DNA from: Chara braunii
Lineage: Eukaryota; Streptophyta; Charophyceae; Charales; Characeae
Reading direction: 5' to 3'
NCBI GenBank assembly: GCA_003427395.1
Contig: BFEA01000076.1
Location: 1,500,186 to 1,564,185 of the forward strand
Length of the DNA stretch: 64,000 nucleotides
Of this stretch, positions 21,900-35,050 are shown in pieces. How positions within the stretch are numbered: position 1 is the first letter of the stretch; each line of letters begins with the position of its first letter. A program made the position numbers and the translations under genes. Under the pieces are notes generated by a model, which did not search any database, had not been told where the DNA came from, and saw nothing but the letters and a program-made list of their open reading frames with translations.

Positions 21900-23240
21900 A
21901 ATCGCCGTAGCATAAACATACACGAGGTTGAACGCCTAAGATTGACCCGTTTATGTGTCGGGCAATGGGGCGCTGACCTCCCGGACCGACTTACTATTCA
22001 GATCGATTCGATTGACGATCTATCGCACGTACATTACTTTGACCTACTTGTACTTGACCAATTATATAAGTTATTTTAAGTAATCAATACATACATGAAG
22101 AATACAGTTCAAAGGTTGAGACCGAAAGGCAAGTAGATGTATTTTACATTTTTACACAAACAAAGGCAAACATCAGAATGAACAGAGCTTTGACTTTGAA
22201 AAAGAAACAATCAATCGGCTATTGGCCTTTCCAACAGACATCAAAGATGAAGGTAGGCTTATGGTCTTTCAAACATGCATCATTAATAAATGATAGACTC
22301 ACGACCTTTCAAAGAAAAATTATATGAATAAGGTTCTTTCGCCTTTGCCAATTGTTCTAATCTATTCAACATCAAGAGGGTAAAAGCCGGAAATACAAAC
22401 CAAATGTACAAAGGTTACAAGTCAACGAAATGTCTGAGTCGAGGCTCACGTAAGCATAAGTAATGCAAGTTGAGTGAATAACACGTGGTTGGTCGTCTTA
22501 CTGACCTGCAGACAAAAACATTTCACAATCCTAACAGAGTCAACCATTCATTCACTTTCACACACATTACACTTGTGCTTCAAAACCCCTCTGGCAGACA
22601 TTTCTTTTTCGACTCAGTCATTCAAGGACCTATTTTGATCAAACACAGACCCTTCAGACACTAATCCAAAAATTAGAAATGTCATTTAGTGTAAAGGTTT
22701 ATACAAAGTGTGGGTGTAATGGCCGAGTGAGGGTTGAGTTGGCGAACCAACCTGTTACCATAAGGCAACAACATGCAGTCTTGTACAAACTCACAACGAG
22801 TCTCCTTGATTAAAATGACTTGCAAATATACACAGGTCACAAGATCTCAACACCTCCCTCACTATCGCCCTACACGAAGTTCAGCGATGTGAACTTCAAT
22901 TCTATCGATGGACTATAATATAGTCCGATCAAATGTAAGTATGAAGTAAGAAGATTCCGACAGAAACCTTCATCTCATACTTACTCAAGCAGTAGGATAA
23001 CTCAGACATGAGTTTCCTACCATTTGTTTTAATCTAACTGGTTTAGACTAACAGAGACCATGGGATGACCCGCACACGAGTACCCCACTTCTAGTCTGTC
23101 AACCTAACTATCTAAGATGTGTATACACGTAGAGGCAAGTAATAGGATGTTCCTCACCCTGGAGCCTTATCCTATCACCCATCCTACATACATGCATCAA
23201 TCGATCCATAAAGCAGCAGAGGGTGAGATAAAAAAACAAG
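21900..23240 (+). other. AT-rich non-coding stretch
   Basis: No credible ORF, RNA gene or tandem array. From about 22985 it contains two copies of a loose motif (aggatgactc.cacgagt..cct) that recurs at 34668-34905 before duplication copy B. Confidence 0.4.
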
Positions 23241-23479
23241 GGTGTATAGGATGAGAACGAGAAATGACTTCGCTTGTCTTCTTATTTCATGTCTTTATTC
23301 ATTTTCTTGTTTTTCTTCCTTCTTTTATTTTTTCTACCTTCTTATTCCACCTGTTATGTCCTCCCGTCTAGATGACCCTGCGTATACTTGGGCTTTATCC
23401 GGATTATCATGTGCGAACCCAAGTATGGTTCTAGCCGGGCATAAGGTTCATGTGCATATGTCTAATCGTGCGTCTGACC

Positions 23480-23585
23480 CTATCAGAACAAGCGATAATA
23501 GGATAATAACAAAAAAAATAAGAAAAAAAAATAATAATGATGATAATATTGACAATAAAATAATAATAATAATAATAATAAGGCG
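23480..23585 (+). repeat. AAT-rich microsatellite
   Basis: Interrupted AAT/AAAT repeats ending in a pure (AAT)n run, the first of several such tracts that precede copies of the repeat module described at 25480-26340. Confidence 0.85.
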
Positions 23586-24010
23586 GGAAAGTGAGTGAGA
23601 GCAATATATACAGGAAACCAAGTTGCAATAAACACGAGGAAATCCAGATAGTCATGTACCCAGTAGAGAGTGTAGATGCACCAAGTTTTTATTTAAATAG
23701 GAGCAATACAGTGAACTCGTGAGTCAATGTCCAAACCCTCAGTCCACATTAATGAAGTATTCATTATCGCTCCTACTGTCTAGTGTCAGTGCTCAACCCT
23801 CTCTACTTATCCTATCTATCCTACCTACGTTCGTGCAATAGGTTCACCTCGACTTTAAAGATCAATAGACACGACGTCAACACTAATGCCGACCTCCCAC
23901 ATACACCAAGTACGTACTCTTGCCTCCTCCCATCACCATTATCAACTCACACTGCGCCTCCTTCCTCAAGACCATTGCTCCTCATCACCCTCTTATGTGT
24001 TGCGGTCCGT
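23585..24010 (+). repeat. Diverged copy of the 26-kb repeat module
   Basis: Words such as gagtcaatgtccaaaccctc, cagtgctcaaccctc, ctatcctaccta and gacgtcaacactaatgccga line up in order with 26310-26530. Strongly diverged; no coding frame retained. Confidence 0.6.
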
Positions 24011-24680
24011 CTATAGCTACTAGCGCCCCCCTGTGCTGCCGCGTTGTTGCACCCCTCACTACTTAGCGCCTACCTACGCACCCCAGGCTGCAGTCGTGCA
24101 TGCAGACCCTTGCACGCATTCGCAGCAGCGTGTCCGCATTGCCTGTCTAGGCCAGAACGCCTTGGAATGGTTGGCTCCCTCCCTATACAGGAGGTGACGT
24201 TGATGTTGTACTGTTTGGGCTTGGCCATGGAAGTTTCCAGTAGCTTCTGGTCGGGCCCCAGTGTCTGCGTGTAGGCCCATGTCTATAGTTGAGGGCCCGG
24301 ACCCTTTACAGTTAGGCACACCAGAATTACCCAGGCTCTGAACATTTTGTTGTGTTTGCATTTGGCCCGCAGGACGGATGTGGCGACAATGCTGCATTGG
24401 GTCTAGTTTAGGCTTTCTGAAACTCTCTACCTGTCTCTACGCGAGTCAAAGGGTCAGTCAGTCTGTGGTCTTGGCTGAAGTGAAAGGTTAAGTCTATAGG
24501 TTCTAGAATGCCATAGGTGTGTCTCGGCCTCGTTCAGTCAGCATGTGCCAAACAAGTGATGAGGGTCCCACACGGTTTCCCACAGGTTCCACACGTTTTG
24601 GCCCAAATTGCCAACGTGTTTTGGAGGTTTCCAGGCCTAGGCTCACACGTTTTGAGGCAGGGCGAGGCCACCTTCAAAGG
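24010..24680 (+). other. Unassigned stretch with promoter-proximal words
   Basis: No gene recognised. The word cacacgttttg/caacgtgttttgg recurs three to four times between 24565 and 24655, just before the TATA box at 24683. Confidence 0.35.
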
Positions 24681-24682
24681 AG

Positions 24683-24690
24683 TATAAATA
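24683..24690 (+). promoter_or_regulatory. TATA box TATAAATA
   Basis: A textbook plant TATA box 49 bp upstream of the ATG of the 56-codon ORF at 24732. Expected start of transcription near 24715. No supporting element other than the upstream repeated acgttttgg words. Confidence 0.4.
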
Positions 24691-24731
24691 AAGAAGCAAT
24701 AACCAGCCACTCATCCATTCGTTTGTAAGCC

Positions 24732-24902
24732 ATGTGGAAGCGCTGCCTTGGTAACTTCTGCGTGAAGGTTTGCAGGTGCTCGGAGATGAAGCAGGCAGTG
24801 AGGAAGATGACGACCATAGCTGGCCAGGAGGAAAACGACAGCGCCCATAGTCGCCCGGCTGTTGTCATAGGCAGAGCCTATAGAGTGTGCGTATCTGTGT
24901 AA
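24732..24902 (+). CDS. Possible 56-aa cysteine-containing small protein
   Basis: The first ATG after the TATA box opens 56 codons to TAA at 24900-24902. The N part is short and cysteine-rich (MWKRCLGNFCVKVCRCSEMK, four Cys), followed by an alternating charged and small-residue tail. No family recognised, no signal peptide. Position relative to the TATA box is the only support; a chance frame is quite possible. Confidence 0.25.
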   Translation: MWKRCLGNFCVKVCRCSEMKQAVRKMTTIAGQEENDSAHSRPAVVIGRAYRVCVSV

Positions 24903-25084
24903 CACGGACATTCAGGGTAGGAAAGTGAGTCTGATGGTGGGGACAGAATTCGACGACCATAGTCGCAAGCTGTACGGTTTTTTAGCAGAGTTTGAGGGCA
25001 AGTTCGTTATTGATTCTGAGTTGTAGAGATTGGTTCTGCCATCAATTCGCGTGTATGCATGTTGAAAGCAAGTTGGAGTGCAGT

Positions 25085-25290
25085 CTGATTTTTTCACTCT
25101 CTGTCTCTCTCTCTCTTCGTATGTATGTCTATCTGCTCATCTGTCAGTGTCTGTTTATCCGTCTGTTTGTCCGTCTATTTGTCGATGTCTGTCGGTCTGC
25201 CTGTATGTCTGTTTGGTTGTGTCTGTCTGTCTGTATGTATGATTGTTTATCTTGTTTGTCGGTCCTTCTTTTCCTCTGTGTGTGTATAGT
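25085..25290 (+). repeat. TCTG/TGTC-rich low-complexity tract
   Basis: Imperfect ctgtctgt and tgtatgtctg words over about 200 bp, like the tract at 39700-39840. Frames across it are artefacts. Confidence 0.85.
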
Positions 25291-25479
25291 TGTTGGGGAT
25301 ACAGTAGCTTAAAGGGGGAATCTTGGTTGGGTGCATGGGCACCATAGCTGTAGAAGACGTCCCTAGATTTGAGCCACTGTTTTTGGCTCCGTTATTTCTG
25401 AGCTTTGTGTGGTTGCTACAACGTCTATGTGGTTGCCATCTGTTCACATGCATGCAGAGTATTGAAGAAAACAAGTCGA

Positions 25480-25484
25480 ACTGC

Positions 25485-25522
<38 letters not shown>

Positions 25523-26340
25523 TAATAATAATAATATAATTGTAAGAAAAATGAGCAATATCACGATGACAATGTCTAGAATGCACAATCACATTGAAGG
25601 CCAGATAGTATCAAAGTGTCTAGAAAGCAGAAATGCACCAATATAACACCAATGAAGAATCGTAACTTTGAAAACCAGTGTCAATGAGAGTTTGTCCTCG
25701 CCACCACCATCATGAGTGTCCAGGCCCTATCTCCCTACTCGGCACTCGGCGCCCATCCTACAATCATGCAGCTACTACCGGTCTACGAATTGACAATGCA
25801 ACTGCTGACATAACAAGCAGAACTGAAGTAATGGAAGATGTCGACCCACGCAGGCCTTTGCCAACACCAGGTATGTGTCCTAACATCATCACCCTCATCT
25901 CTCCTTCTCTTTTTCTCTTTCTCCCTCTTTTCTCATCGTTTTTCTCCTTCTTCCTCCTCTTCTTCTTCCTTCTCTTCTTCTTCTTCCACTTCTCCTTCTC
26001 CCTTTCTCTGCATGTTTCTTCCCTTTCTTTTAGATGATGAAGTTCAATGAACTTCTCACAGCACCCCCGACAGCAAACCCCCGAGACTACCGTGGTCCAG
26101 ACGCTTCACTGGACCATTCAATTGGAAGGAGAGACAGTCAGTGTGTACAAAGGGCAGGAACGTAATCAATATAAACTGATTACTCAAACTCAAGGAGTGG
26201 GAACGATATACAGAAAACCAATAACTGCGAAATTACACAGATGTCCAAGTAGTCGTGTACAAGCAGAGAGCATAAATGCATCGAGATTGCATTCAAATAA
26301 GAGCAGTACGATGAAGTCATGAGTCAATGTTCAAGCCCTC
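25480..26340 (+). repeat. Repeat module with exon/intron-like signals
   Basis: An (AAT)n run (25486-25530) leads into a module with CACCAG|GTATGT at 25864-25875, a long polypyrimidine tract (25905-26030) and TTTTAG|ATGATG at about 26033, which look like a splice donor, a branch/pyrimidine region and an acceptor. A 91-codon frame (26047-26322, MNFSQHPRQQ) follows. The post-acceptor sequence recurs at 27715-27850 with its frame broken. It may be a gene fragment multiplied as a repeat, or a repeat with chance splice-like signals. Confidence 0.45.
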
Positions 26341-27024
26341 TGGTCATACCAATCACAGTATCCAATGTCGCTTCTCTCTGTTTGGCGGCCAGTGCTCAGC
26401 CTACACTACTCACCTATCCTATCAATATTCACGCAACAGGCTCACTTCGACACTCGGTGACCAATGTAGATGACGTCATCACCATACCCGACCTCTCTTC
26501 ATGTACCAGGTACGTGTCTCGTCACCCTCAATCAGACCTTGATAACCCCACTCTCGCCTCCTTCCCTGAAGACCACCGATCACCCGCATCACCCCCGAAC
26601 TTCCAACCGGCCATTAGTAACAGCTCCCCGTTACACTGCAGTCACATCCAAGCACACTTGATCACACCCGCGTTCATGTGCATTTGAAAAAAAAATTAAA
26701 AAATTAAAACGCGGTAAATATAATAATAATAATAAAACCATAAGAATCAATAATATTGAAGTATAAAAAAGAAACCAATAATTATAATGATAATACATAA
26801 TCATGATGATAACTATAATAATCAGAATAATAGTAATAAATAATTGTTACACCGGCTATCTTTTCCGTACAGTACAATCAACAAAACGTGAGTTTCAGTA
26901 TATTTAAGCAAGGCCATTGCATAGCTCCGACCCTCCCCCGCTTGTGTCCTTCTTCTCCCTCGCCAATTCTCTTCTCCTCCTCTGTGCTATTCTACTCCTC
27001 TTCATAACTAAGATAAAGTCGCTA

Positions 27025-27067
27025 TGATAATAGTAATAATAATAATGGTAGTAATAATAGTAACGAC

Positions 27068-27118
<51 letters not shown>
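27025..27118 (+). repeat. (AAT)n microsatellite
   Basis: About 50 bp of pure AAT after interrupted repeats. The equivalent in copy B lies at about 35728-35813. Confidence 0.95.
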
Positions 27119-27119
<1 letters not shown>

Positions 27120-27561
27120 CAAGGAAAATGAGTGATAGCGAACTTCAGAAACCAAGCCACATCACACACATGAGACCAAATAGTCGTGACCTCGAACCAA
27201 AAGAAAAATTACATAACGAGTCTCACCAAAAAAGAGCACACCAAAACCTCATAAGTGACAATGTTCAAATAGTCTCATCATCATCATCAACAAAGGATCA
27301 ATGTCGATATCCTATCTGGAGCTCGGGACTTAGACTACTAATGGTAGATCCTATCTAACCTATATATAATGCCGCTAATGACGTCAACAACTCCTTGAAG
27401 TAAGAGCAGATCTCGACTAATGTCGTTCGCCTCAAGCACCAGGTATGTCTCTCGTATCACTCACAACCTCGATCCCCAACTCACAGATGCCCCATGCACC
27501 CAAGAACCACCATGCGCCTCATCTGGCAAACAGCAACGCAGCTCGACTATGGCTGCCTGCT

Positions 27562-27650
27562 CCTTCCACTTCTTCTTCTTCTTCTTCTCTTCTTCTTCTT
27601 CTTCTTCTTCTTCTTCTTCTTCTTCTTCTTCTTCTTCTCCCTCTTTCTTG
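27562..27650 (+). repeat. (CTT)n microsatellite
   Basis: Polypyrimidine tract placed between an AGCACCAG|GTATGT word (27433) and an ACTGCGCGATAG word (27668). Equivalents in copy B at 36257-36317 and 36770-36840. Confidence 0.95.
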
Positions 27651-27998
27651 CATGCTCTTCTTCTTCCTACTGCGCGATAGACTTCTCCTCCCTCTAAATG
27701 GTAAAGTCAGATGAACTTGTCACAACACCCTCAACGACTACTGCCAAGATCACCACGATTCCGACTCTTCACCGGCCCAATCAATCAATAGGAGCGACGA
27801 CCGGTGTGTACGCAGGGCAGGGTCGTAATCAGCGTGAGCTGATGACTCGAGCTTACTAGCATTCCCCATTCAAGGTCGATAGTTACAACAATCTATCCCC
27901 ATCGCGATGAACCTTAAGACAATTACCCGGGTCTTTCGACCTAGGCAAAGCAATCGCCGGACTTATCGGTGTAACGTGCGTGCTCCCATGTAAAGCCC

Positions 27999-27999
<1 letters not shown>

Positions 28000-28069
<70 letters not shown>

Positions 28070-28160
28070 GTAGTAGTATAGATTTTCGTTGTTATAGCGA
28101 CAGATTCTCTCGATTTCGTTCATCCTCTCGATGGAATAGCTTGGGATCAACCGCGCAATC

Positions 28161-28191
<31 letters not shown>

Positions 28192-28332
28192 TCTAATCAA
28201 TCAAGCGTGGCATGTATATTTCCAGTTCTTAGCGGTAAATTCATTCTATTTTGATTATCATAATGGTAGCAGCCTGAAATCGGTCGCGCTATGCACACTC
28301 TCGCGCTCACACACACATGCACACACACACAG
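28000..28332 (+). repeat. TC and CA microsatellite cluster
   Basis: Three tracts (28000-28066, 28163-28190, 28307-28332) of TC or CA repeats separated by unique sequence. The same cluster in copy B is expanded and carries the assembly gap. Confidence 0.95.
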
Positions 28333-29266
28333 TAATGTATGTTTCTATATCATTGGGGTATATATAATATGATTTCGCTTATCCTATTGGTGAAAGTATG
28401 GTAAGGTCGGCCGCGGGGTTGGAGACTCACCCGTTTTTTCTTCCCCGCTCCCTCGTTGTTGCCACCGTCGTCGTCGGCACCATACACCCGCAACCAGGGG
28501 AACCACTCGAGGTACGTCGCAGAGAGTTTCTCGTAACTGAAATACACGGTCCGCGGCTGGATCGTCGTCATTATCGGCCACCAAAGGAGAAGGCAAGTCT
28601 CATTTTTCCCTCCTCCTTTCTCCTCTCCTTTCTTTCCTTCTTCTTCTTCCTCTACTTTGCGTGCCACCTTCTTCCTTTCCGCGTTCTCCGCTCCTTCTTC
28701 TTCGTTTTCTTCTCCTACTACTATTTCTCCCGCTATCTTTCTTACCACCTTTCCCGCACGAGTCGCCATTCTCTACCGCGTGATCATCTCTCCTCCTTAA
28801 AGCGGTAAGTTCTGTTCGGAGTTCTCCTTGAAAAAAAAGAAACTTTGACGTCTCGAGATCGTTCTCTCACGATCTGCTCTACATCGCCCCTCTCCCGATG
28901 ACGTGAGTCGGTATCAAGCGGGCTAAGCTTGATGTCCCGGATCTGTAGCATGTGAGAGAATGGACTTGCCCGAAATTTGGGGCAAGTGCATCAGGATAAG
29001 TTTACAAAAAGAGATTCGTACACATAAAAGAAAACAAAACAAAAATAATTCAACAAGAAATAAGAGAAATATAACAAATCCAAAAAGAAAAAAAAAGAAT
29101 AAAATAAAAAATCTAACTGCTAACTCCCCTAGACTGCCAAGTGTCGTGCGCCGGTTTTCAAATGGGACTAACTGTAACTACTATAACTAACTTTAATCGA
29201 GAGGTCACTGGTTCAAACCCCGCCGACTAAGCCTCGGTGAAACTGTTGTGAAGCTCCGTGACAAAA

Positions 29267-29348
29267 GGAGCTAGCTCAGGGGTCGGTTGGATTCGTTCTC
29301 TGCATCCATTGCTTGACAACCCATACCTAAACCTACTGAGCTAGCTCC
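29267..29348 (+). repeat. 12-bp inverted repeat around a 58-base loop
   Basis: GGAGCTAGCTCA at 29267-29278 pairs perfectly with TGAGCTAGCTCC at 29337-29348. Copy B keeps the pair with one change in the left arm. Just upstream, CTGGTTCAAACCCCG at about 29205 resembles a Pol III B box, without a convincing A box. Confidence 0.6.
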
Positions 29349-29995
29349 CACTCTTGTCAAGAGAGGAGCCGCTCAGGTATATGTAGAGGATTGGGGTTCA
29401 ACCACCTAGTGGCCCGAACCCATTTTTAAGTCCTCGCGTGCGCACGCCTGCCGACCTGCATGCCTGTCCGAGTGCTTGTCGGCTTGAGTGTGTGTGTGAC
29501 CCGCAAGGACACTTAATTGATCGAAAGATCCGAAAGGTCAGTACTTAGTTGTGGGCGAGACATTGAGGGTCGCGGCGAGGAAAACACTCAAGTGGCGGGT
29601 AGACCGGTACCACACCAAGTAGAGATAGATATGTCGAGTACTCAAGGTTGAGCAGAAGAAGACAAAAGTTGGTATTTTTAGAGGCCCAGTACCGGTAGGT
29701 AGACAGGCACCAGCCCAAGTCTCAGTATGTGTTGTAGCCCTATCTTACACAGTACTAACCCAATCAACCTCTTGACCTTTTCGGTCGGAGGGTATTACTA
29801 CTGATCCTAACCATCACAACGCGTCCATAACGACGAGCGAGAATACTCTCAAAATTTTCTCACCAATTTGCCCCGGCCTCGATGGCCGAGGAATACGTTT
29901 CGAGTGTCACGCCAAAGCACGCACACCCTTTCCATTTAGATAGGCTCCGTCATGTTAGTCGACGTCGTCACTGTGTCGAATGCAAAAGCATGGTC

Positions 29996-30017
29996 AAATA
30001 CCCTTGTAAGGGTATTT
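29996..30017 (+). repeat. Terminal palindrome of copy A
   Basis: AAATACCCTT and AAGGGTATTT form perfect 10-bp arms around GT. It lies 9 bp inside the right end of the duplication; the copy-B palindrome at 39354-39375 is identical. Confidence 0.85.
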
Positions 30018-30026
30018 GGTTCGACA

Positions 30027-33000
30027 GTATTCCCAGACCCTATTAAGCGACGTCCCCGTCGCTAAGAACGTTTATCATGATCGTTCATACAATTCCTCTT
30101 TTGATCGTTTCCCATGATCAAATTAACTGATAAAATATGATAAGATCGATAATACCACAGGACAGATGATACAATACAATACAATACAATACATGTACTT
30201 CTCTTCCCTGTTTGAAAGAGAAGGCGAATCCCTTTCCCAAATAAGGCGCATCTTTGATAAGTGGATAACCAAATCCGAGTCTCTAGATTGAGATGCGGTC
30301 AGATTCACATTGTCTCCCTTGATACATTCTACCATCGCCGGTTTCTAACCCGGGTCTCGCACATAATAAAACTCACAAACCAAACTCAATGAACCAATGG
30401 TGGGGATATTGGATCTGTACTACCATGGTGAACGTTACCAAGAGAGACAACAACCATCTTTTCCACATCTTTAGACTTTCTTCCCAGATCCTCGTTGGTT
30501 GTCTGAGGAGTCATAGAACTTGCCCCTTTGGACGCGGGTTGTAACCTAAACCATATTACCGTCCCACCGAAGTCTAATGCGAGGGGATCATCAGATCTTT
30601 GTCTTAACCCACCACAACCCGGTCCATCAGGCCAGATCTGCGGCCCACTGTGTCGTTATGTTAACAGTGGCTCCCGTATTGGTTACGCAATAACGGGTAA
30701 ATCATTCCAGCTTCTAGACCTGACTCTCGACCCCTCTGATAACTACCTGAGTTGATCCACAATAGGGCGGTCTCGCTTCATGTTTCAACTCTAGGCCAAA
30801 ACCAGAAGGTTCGTTGCCTGGTTATACTTGGTCAGCAGCCAATGCTGGGAGTTACGTTCCAACGATGCCAATTTTTCACCATAGGCTTGGTAATTTAGTC
30901 TCTCAGACTGACCTCCTGAAGTGGATGAACGATGTTCATTTCAATATATACCAAAAACAATTCATAATTCATTGACAAATTTACCCCCCTCGTCGGGTTG
31001 CCTTATTGGATGAACGATATGCATTTCAATATATACAAAAAAAAATAATATATGAACCAACCAATAAGAACAAATTCCTCATCATCGTCAGATTGCCAAA
31101 TAGTGGAAGAACAAGGGGCATCGTCAGGTTGTGGTCATGTCTTCCTATCTCGATCACAACTCAGTCAGACACACGTCTCGGGGATCTCTCAAAATACGTA
31201 AAACGAGCTAAAAAACCAAAATAAATATAAAACTTTTTGGCTTTCACAATACCATTGATGCAAAAAATATATTTTCAGAACATCAACAATTCCAAACGAT
31301 CCTATTTCGGGATCCTTTAATCTTATCTCAGACTAACCCCATTGGGATGGTGAACGGTGCCCTCTGTAAAATATACATATTTTAAAAGAAGCTCAAATGA
31401 GGATACATCTCATGTGTCTTTTCATTGCAGGACCCATCTTTTGGTGTCCCTCCAATAATTTTCATGACTAAAAATAAGGCTCAATTTTTGAAGTCATCGT
31501 CAGCCTTCCATTTTGGGGTTAGATCTTAAATAATCCAAATAAGAACCGACTCAATAACGTATCGTACGAATACATCTGTAATACTTGTGTCCTAGTATTA
31601 ATCAGAACGTACTCAAGGAGGATTAAACCTTATTGAGATGATCATCAAAGATCAAAATATCATATCATGTCAATCAAATCACAACCAATATTGAAGAAAC
31701 AATTCAAAGACAATTTTTACTATACGCAGGGTTTTCCTCCTGTTTTCACGAAACTTTTACAATACACATGTAAACGACATTCTTCTGCCATAAAAAATAA
31801 TATAGTGTGAATAATAAGTAATATTACAAAGAGATGTTTGAACTGTAAAGGAAGTTCATGAAAAATTCAAACCATTCAATCATATCACTGCAGACAAACA
31901 TCAACTGATAACTTGCACGAAGAATGAGAACAATAATTACAATAAAGTATCACAAGAACAAATACAATGAAGATACAAAATAACAATGACATAACATTTA
32001 TTTGCTCCTTTTTGTTTAACAATGAAGAACAATATTGTGTCGAGAAGTGGTGTAATCCTACCAAAAGGATAGTATCTCAGATCCTTAGCCCCGCTCTAGG
32101 ACTGAACCTCACCACGTTTCCCTCCGATTTCAATGTCGATATCCCATCAGTATACTGCCAACAGAGTCGAACGACCTCATTTCACATACTCCAGGTTGGT
32201 TAGGCCTTGACCATGGAGATGTGGTGACCCTGCCCGACATAAGGTTAGGCAACCACTCCTTACCTCATGGCGAACAACAACCGCCTTCCTTATAGGCAGC
32301 GTCCTAACAAGGCCCTAAATATCTTCCCCCCCTTCGATGATAGTATAGTCACTTCTTTTCTTTGGAAAAGGCGACAACACCTCACTATGGACCAGGAACA
32401 TTGTTCTGGCGTGAGTCTCACTACCACCTACATGACTTTTCTATACCATTTTTAAGCGGTTCGGAAAAATATCAATCAACGTTGCAATCTTTCAAATGAC
32501 AGTTTCTGCATATCGAGAGAATTTCTTTTCTTCAAAGGTGGGTCACTCCATTCACCTCCAGCCCCATGTTACACGTGAATTTCATACAGTTTTTCTACCC
32601 TTATTGAATAAAGCAATTCATAAACACAGTCAGTCAGGTACAAACAATCATCAAGCAATCGATAAATATGCATACATAACAAGTTACAAATTTCACTCAT
32701 CAAAGAACAGGACATACAATGATTCATTACTTAAACATATATTATTCACTCTCACATGCATTCATTCATACTCATTCATATATATTACCATAGTGGGAAT
32801 AAGCAGTTTTATCACTTTTTATATAATACCGGAGTTTCGAGGCGTTGGATAACCCTCAAGTGAATACTCTCATACTCTGAATAGATTGAGTATAGTATTG
32901 AAAGAGATAGTTATTTAAGTAGCTAGCCTTATATCTATTTTTTTACATGATACAATTTCCAATGCTCAGCCAATAGATAGAGTTCGAGTCTATGCATATA

Positions 33001-35050
33001 TCTTTCAAGAATTCAATAAATCTTATCAGACTCTTTATGCAATGACTCTAGAAGCTAATTTATTATCATACTCTATCATATGTAACCAAAATCGATACAT
33101 ATCTTTCATGTAGATAACCCAATATTATGCTCTCTATACTACTCGCCTCTAAGGCTTAGTTTGTCACTAAGTGGTTGATGAAATAATTAATTTATATCTT
33201 AGGATTAAATATTATTCTAATAAACAACCCTATCAATTAAACCCCATATCACATTGACCTAATGTTATAAACTTGTTCCTACCAACTAGCCGACCTCTAA
33301 CTATTGAGATAACTAAACATAGTATCGCCCCCTTTTATTTCATTCATCTACTCATATCATCTCACACTATATTTATAATTGATTTTCTAGAGTCTCTTTA
33401 TCAAACAAATCACAAGCTTGCTCTTTCGCAATCTATACCAAAGATCGAGGCTCCTCGTACTAGAGTAGACCTGATATACGTTAATTCACTGCCACCTAAA
33501 TGTACCTATCAAATAGATGACTTCGATACAGTATAATGTTGGCAGCTTGACAATTTTATATATGTTCTCGTAGTTTCACTATATCCAATAGGCTTTCAGA
33601 GAGCGTAGTTATTTTAAACACATAGTTCTAAATGCATATGTTGCACGATACAACATGCAGAGTTAAACTCTTATCGGGAGACAAAATCTATCATTAGGAC
33701 CTATATCATATAGTTCTTAAGAATTTGATGATCTATTTAGATTATGTACCAATAATTAATAGGGTTAGTTTATTTTACAATCTTATAGTCAGAATAGATG
33801 ACGCATGTTCTTGCGAACACACGTGGTCTTCAACTAGGTAACCTAACAATCATTACACTTTTCCAGGGTTTAACGGGTCTATTCGACATTCACATACATC
33901 ATCAAACTCCAAAAGGGAACTAGCAGTACGCATTGTCTTTCTGTCCCTACCTCAACGAGACTCTTTCTAGTCTTTCAAGAGAGGTGTTATAATGGCAGGG
34001 CATATGGGATATATAATCTTGCATTAATCTCCATGGTATGAAAAACCATTACTAAGTCAATCTGACTTACCCTTTTGTAAACTTCTTGACAATGATCTTG
34101 ATTAGGGATTTAAGCCTCAATAGAACAAGTGTTCCGGTCTTGCTAGCTCCGGACACGACAAGCAACACTTAAATTCACTATGGTTGTCTTTCCGACCATT
34201 CCCCTATATGGTGGGTAAGGGATAACCCTGCCTAAATAGTTATAGCATAAAAAGGAAAGTGCAGACGCACTACATAAGAAAGGATCCATCGATACGACTT
34301 ACAAATCGAAGGGTGAATCATGTACGCACGATGGTGGTAGAAGCGCATGTCGAGAAAATTTGAAGAAGGACGGTTAAGTATAAGTAAGGAGGTAGGATGG
34401 AGATAGAGGAAGAAAAATCTTATACAGGAAAGTGATTCAAAGCATGGTAAGAAATAATATAGTATTTTTTGCAAAAGATACTAAGTCACTTTATCAAAGG
34501 AGGTCGAATGTTTGTGTTTGTCACCTTGATAACCGCATAATCCCATACCATCTTTTTTCCCTTCTCTTTTCTCATTTTTCCCCCTTCAATCCTTCTCTCC
34601 TTTTTGTGAAGTAAAGAGATAGATCGTTAGTAATCACTCATACCATCCATCAGTCATACCCAAACAAGTAGTAGGGTTACTCACACGGGAGCATCCCTCT
34701 ACTGTCCAAAAACAAGCACCTCATTCCTTCCCTCGTTAGTTGACCCCGAAATCAAACAAGTATTAGGATGACCCCACATGAGTTATCCTGCTACCAGTTT
34801 GATGCGTAGGAGATTAGTCAAAACAACTCTTAGTTAAGTTCTCCTCACCGTTCACCTATCTTGCCTATGCGTTGTGTATGAGCATGAGGCATGCCGACCC
34901 CACGGGAGTCCTCACTCCTCTTGTCAAGTGGTTTTCGCTATGCATATTTTAGTTAGTGGCAGAAATAGTTTGTATGAAACTATTTCCTCACCCATTTTTT
35001 AATACCAAGCAAATCATCCGGCTGAAGATAAGGTATAGTTCCCACGGCTC
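30027..35050 (+). other. AT-rich spacer between duplication copies
   Basis: Five kilobases with no recognisable coding sequence; short frames only. Contains a roughly 85-bp degenerate repeat at 30922-31110 and, at 34668-34905, three copies of the loose aggatgac..cacgagt motif also found at 22985-23100. It would be the internal region if the two duplication copies were LTRs. Confidence 0.5.
30922..31110 (+). repeat. About 85-bp degenerate repeat
   Basis: Two copies of TGGATGAACGAT followed by gcatttcaatatatac and cgtcgggttgcc start at 30922 and 31007; a weaker third begins near 31092. Confidence 0.6.

Larger units (their letters stand above)
26341..30026 (+). repeat. Large direct duplication, copy A
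   Basis: From TGGTCATACC to the aaataccc palindrome and TCGACA this 3.7-kb stretch is repeated in the same direction at 35051-39384 with high similarity, microsatellites included. No coding gene is recognised; frames that survive in both copies are short (for example MDLPEIWGKC at 28960). Ends are TG and CA, which would suit LTRs, but copy A keeps module similarity upstream of its left border. Confidence 0.9.

Noticed and set aside
26904-27155. Tyrosine-run frame on the minus strand (also 35372-35851)
   Set aside because: Translation of an AAT microsatellite.
27420-27714. Serine-, leucine- or phenylalanine-run frames across CTT tracts (also 25838, 36116, 36620, 15894)
   Set aside because: They are three-frame translations of a CTT microsatellite and have no conserved flanks.
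29195-29225. tRNA gene at the GGTTCAAACCCCG word
   Set aside because: No A box at proper distance and no cloverleaf; only a B-box-like word.
26341-30026. Helitron with terminal hairpin
   Set aside because: A hairpin sits near the right end but there is no CTRR end, no TC start between A and T, and no Rep/Hel coding.
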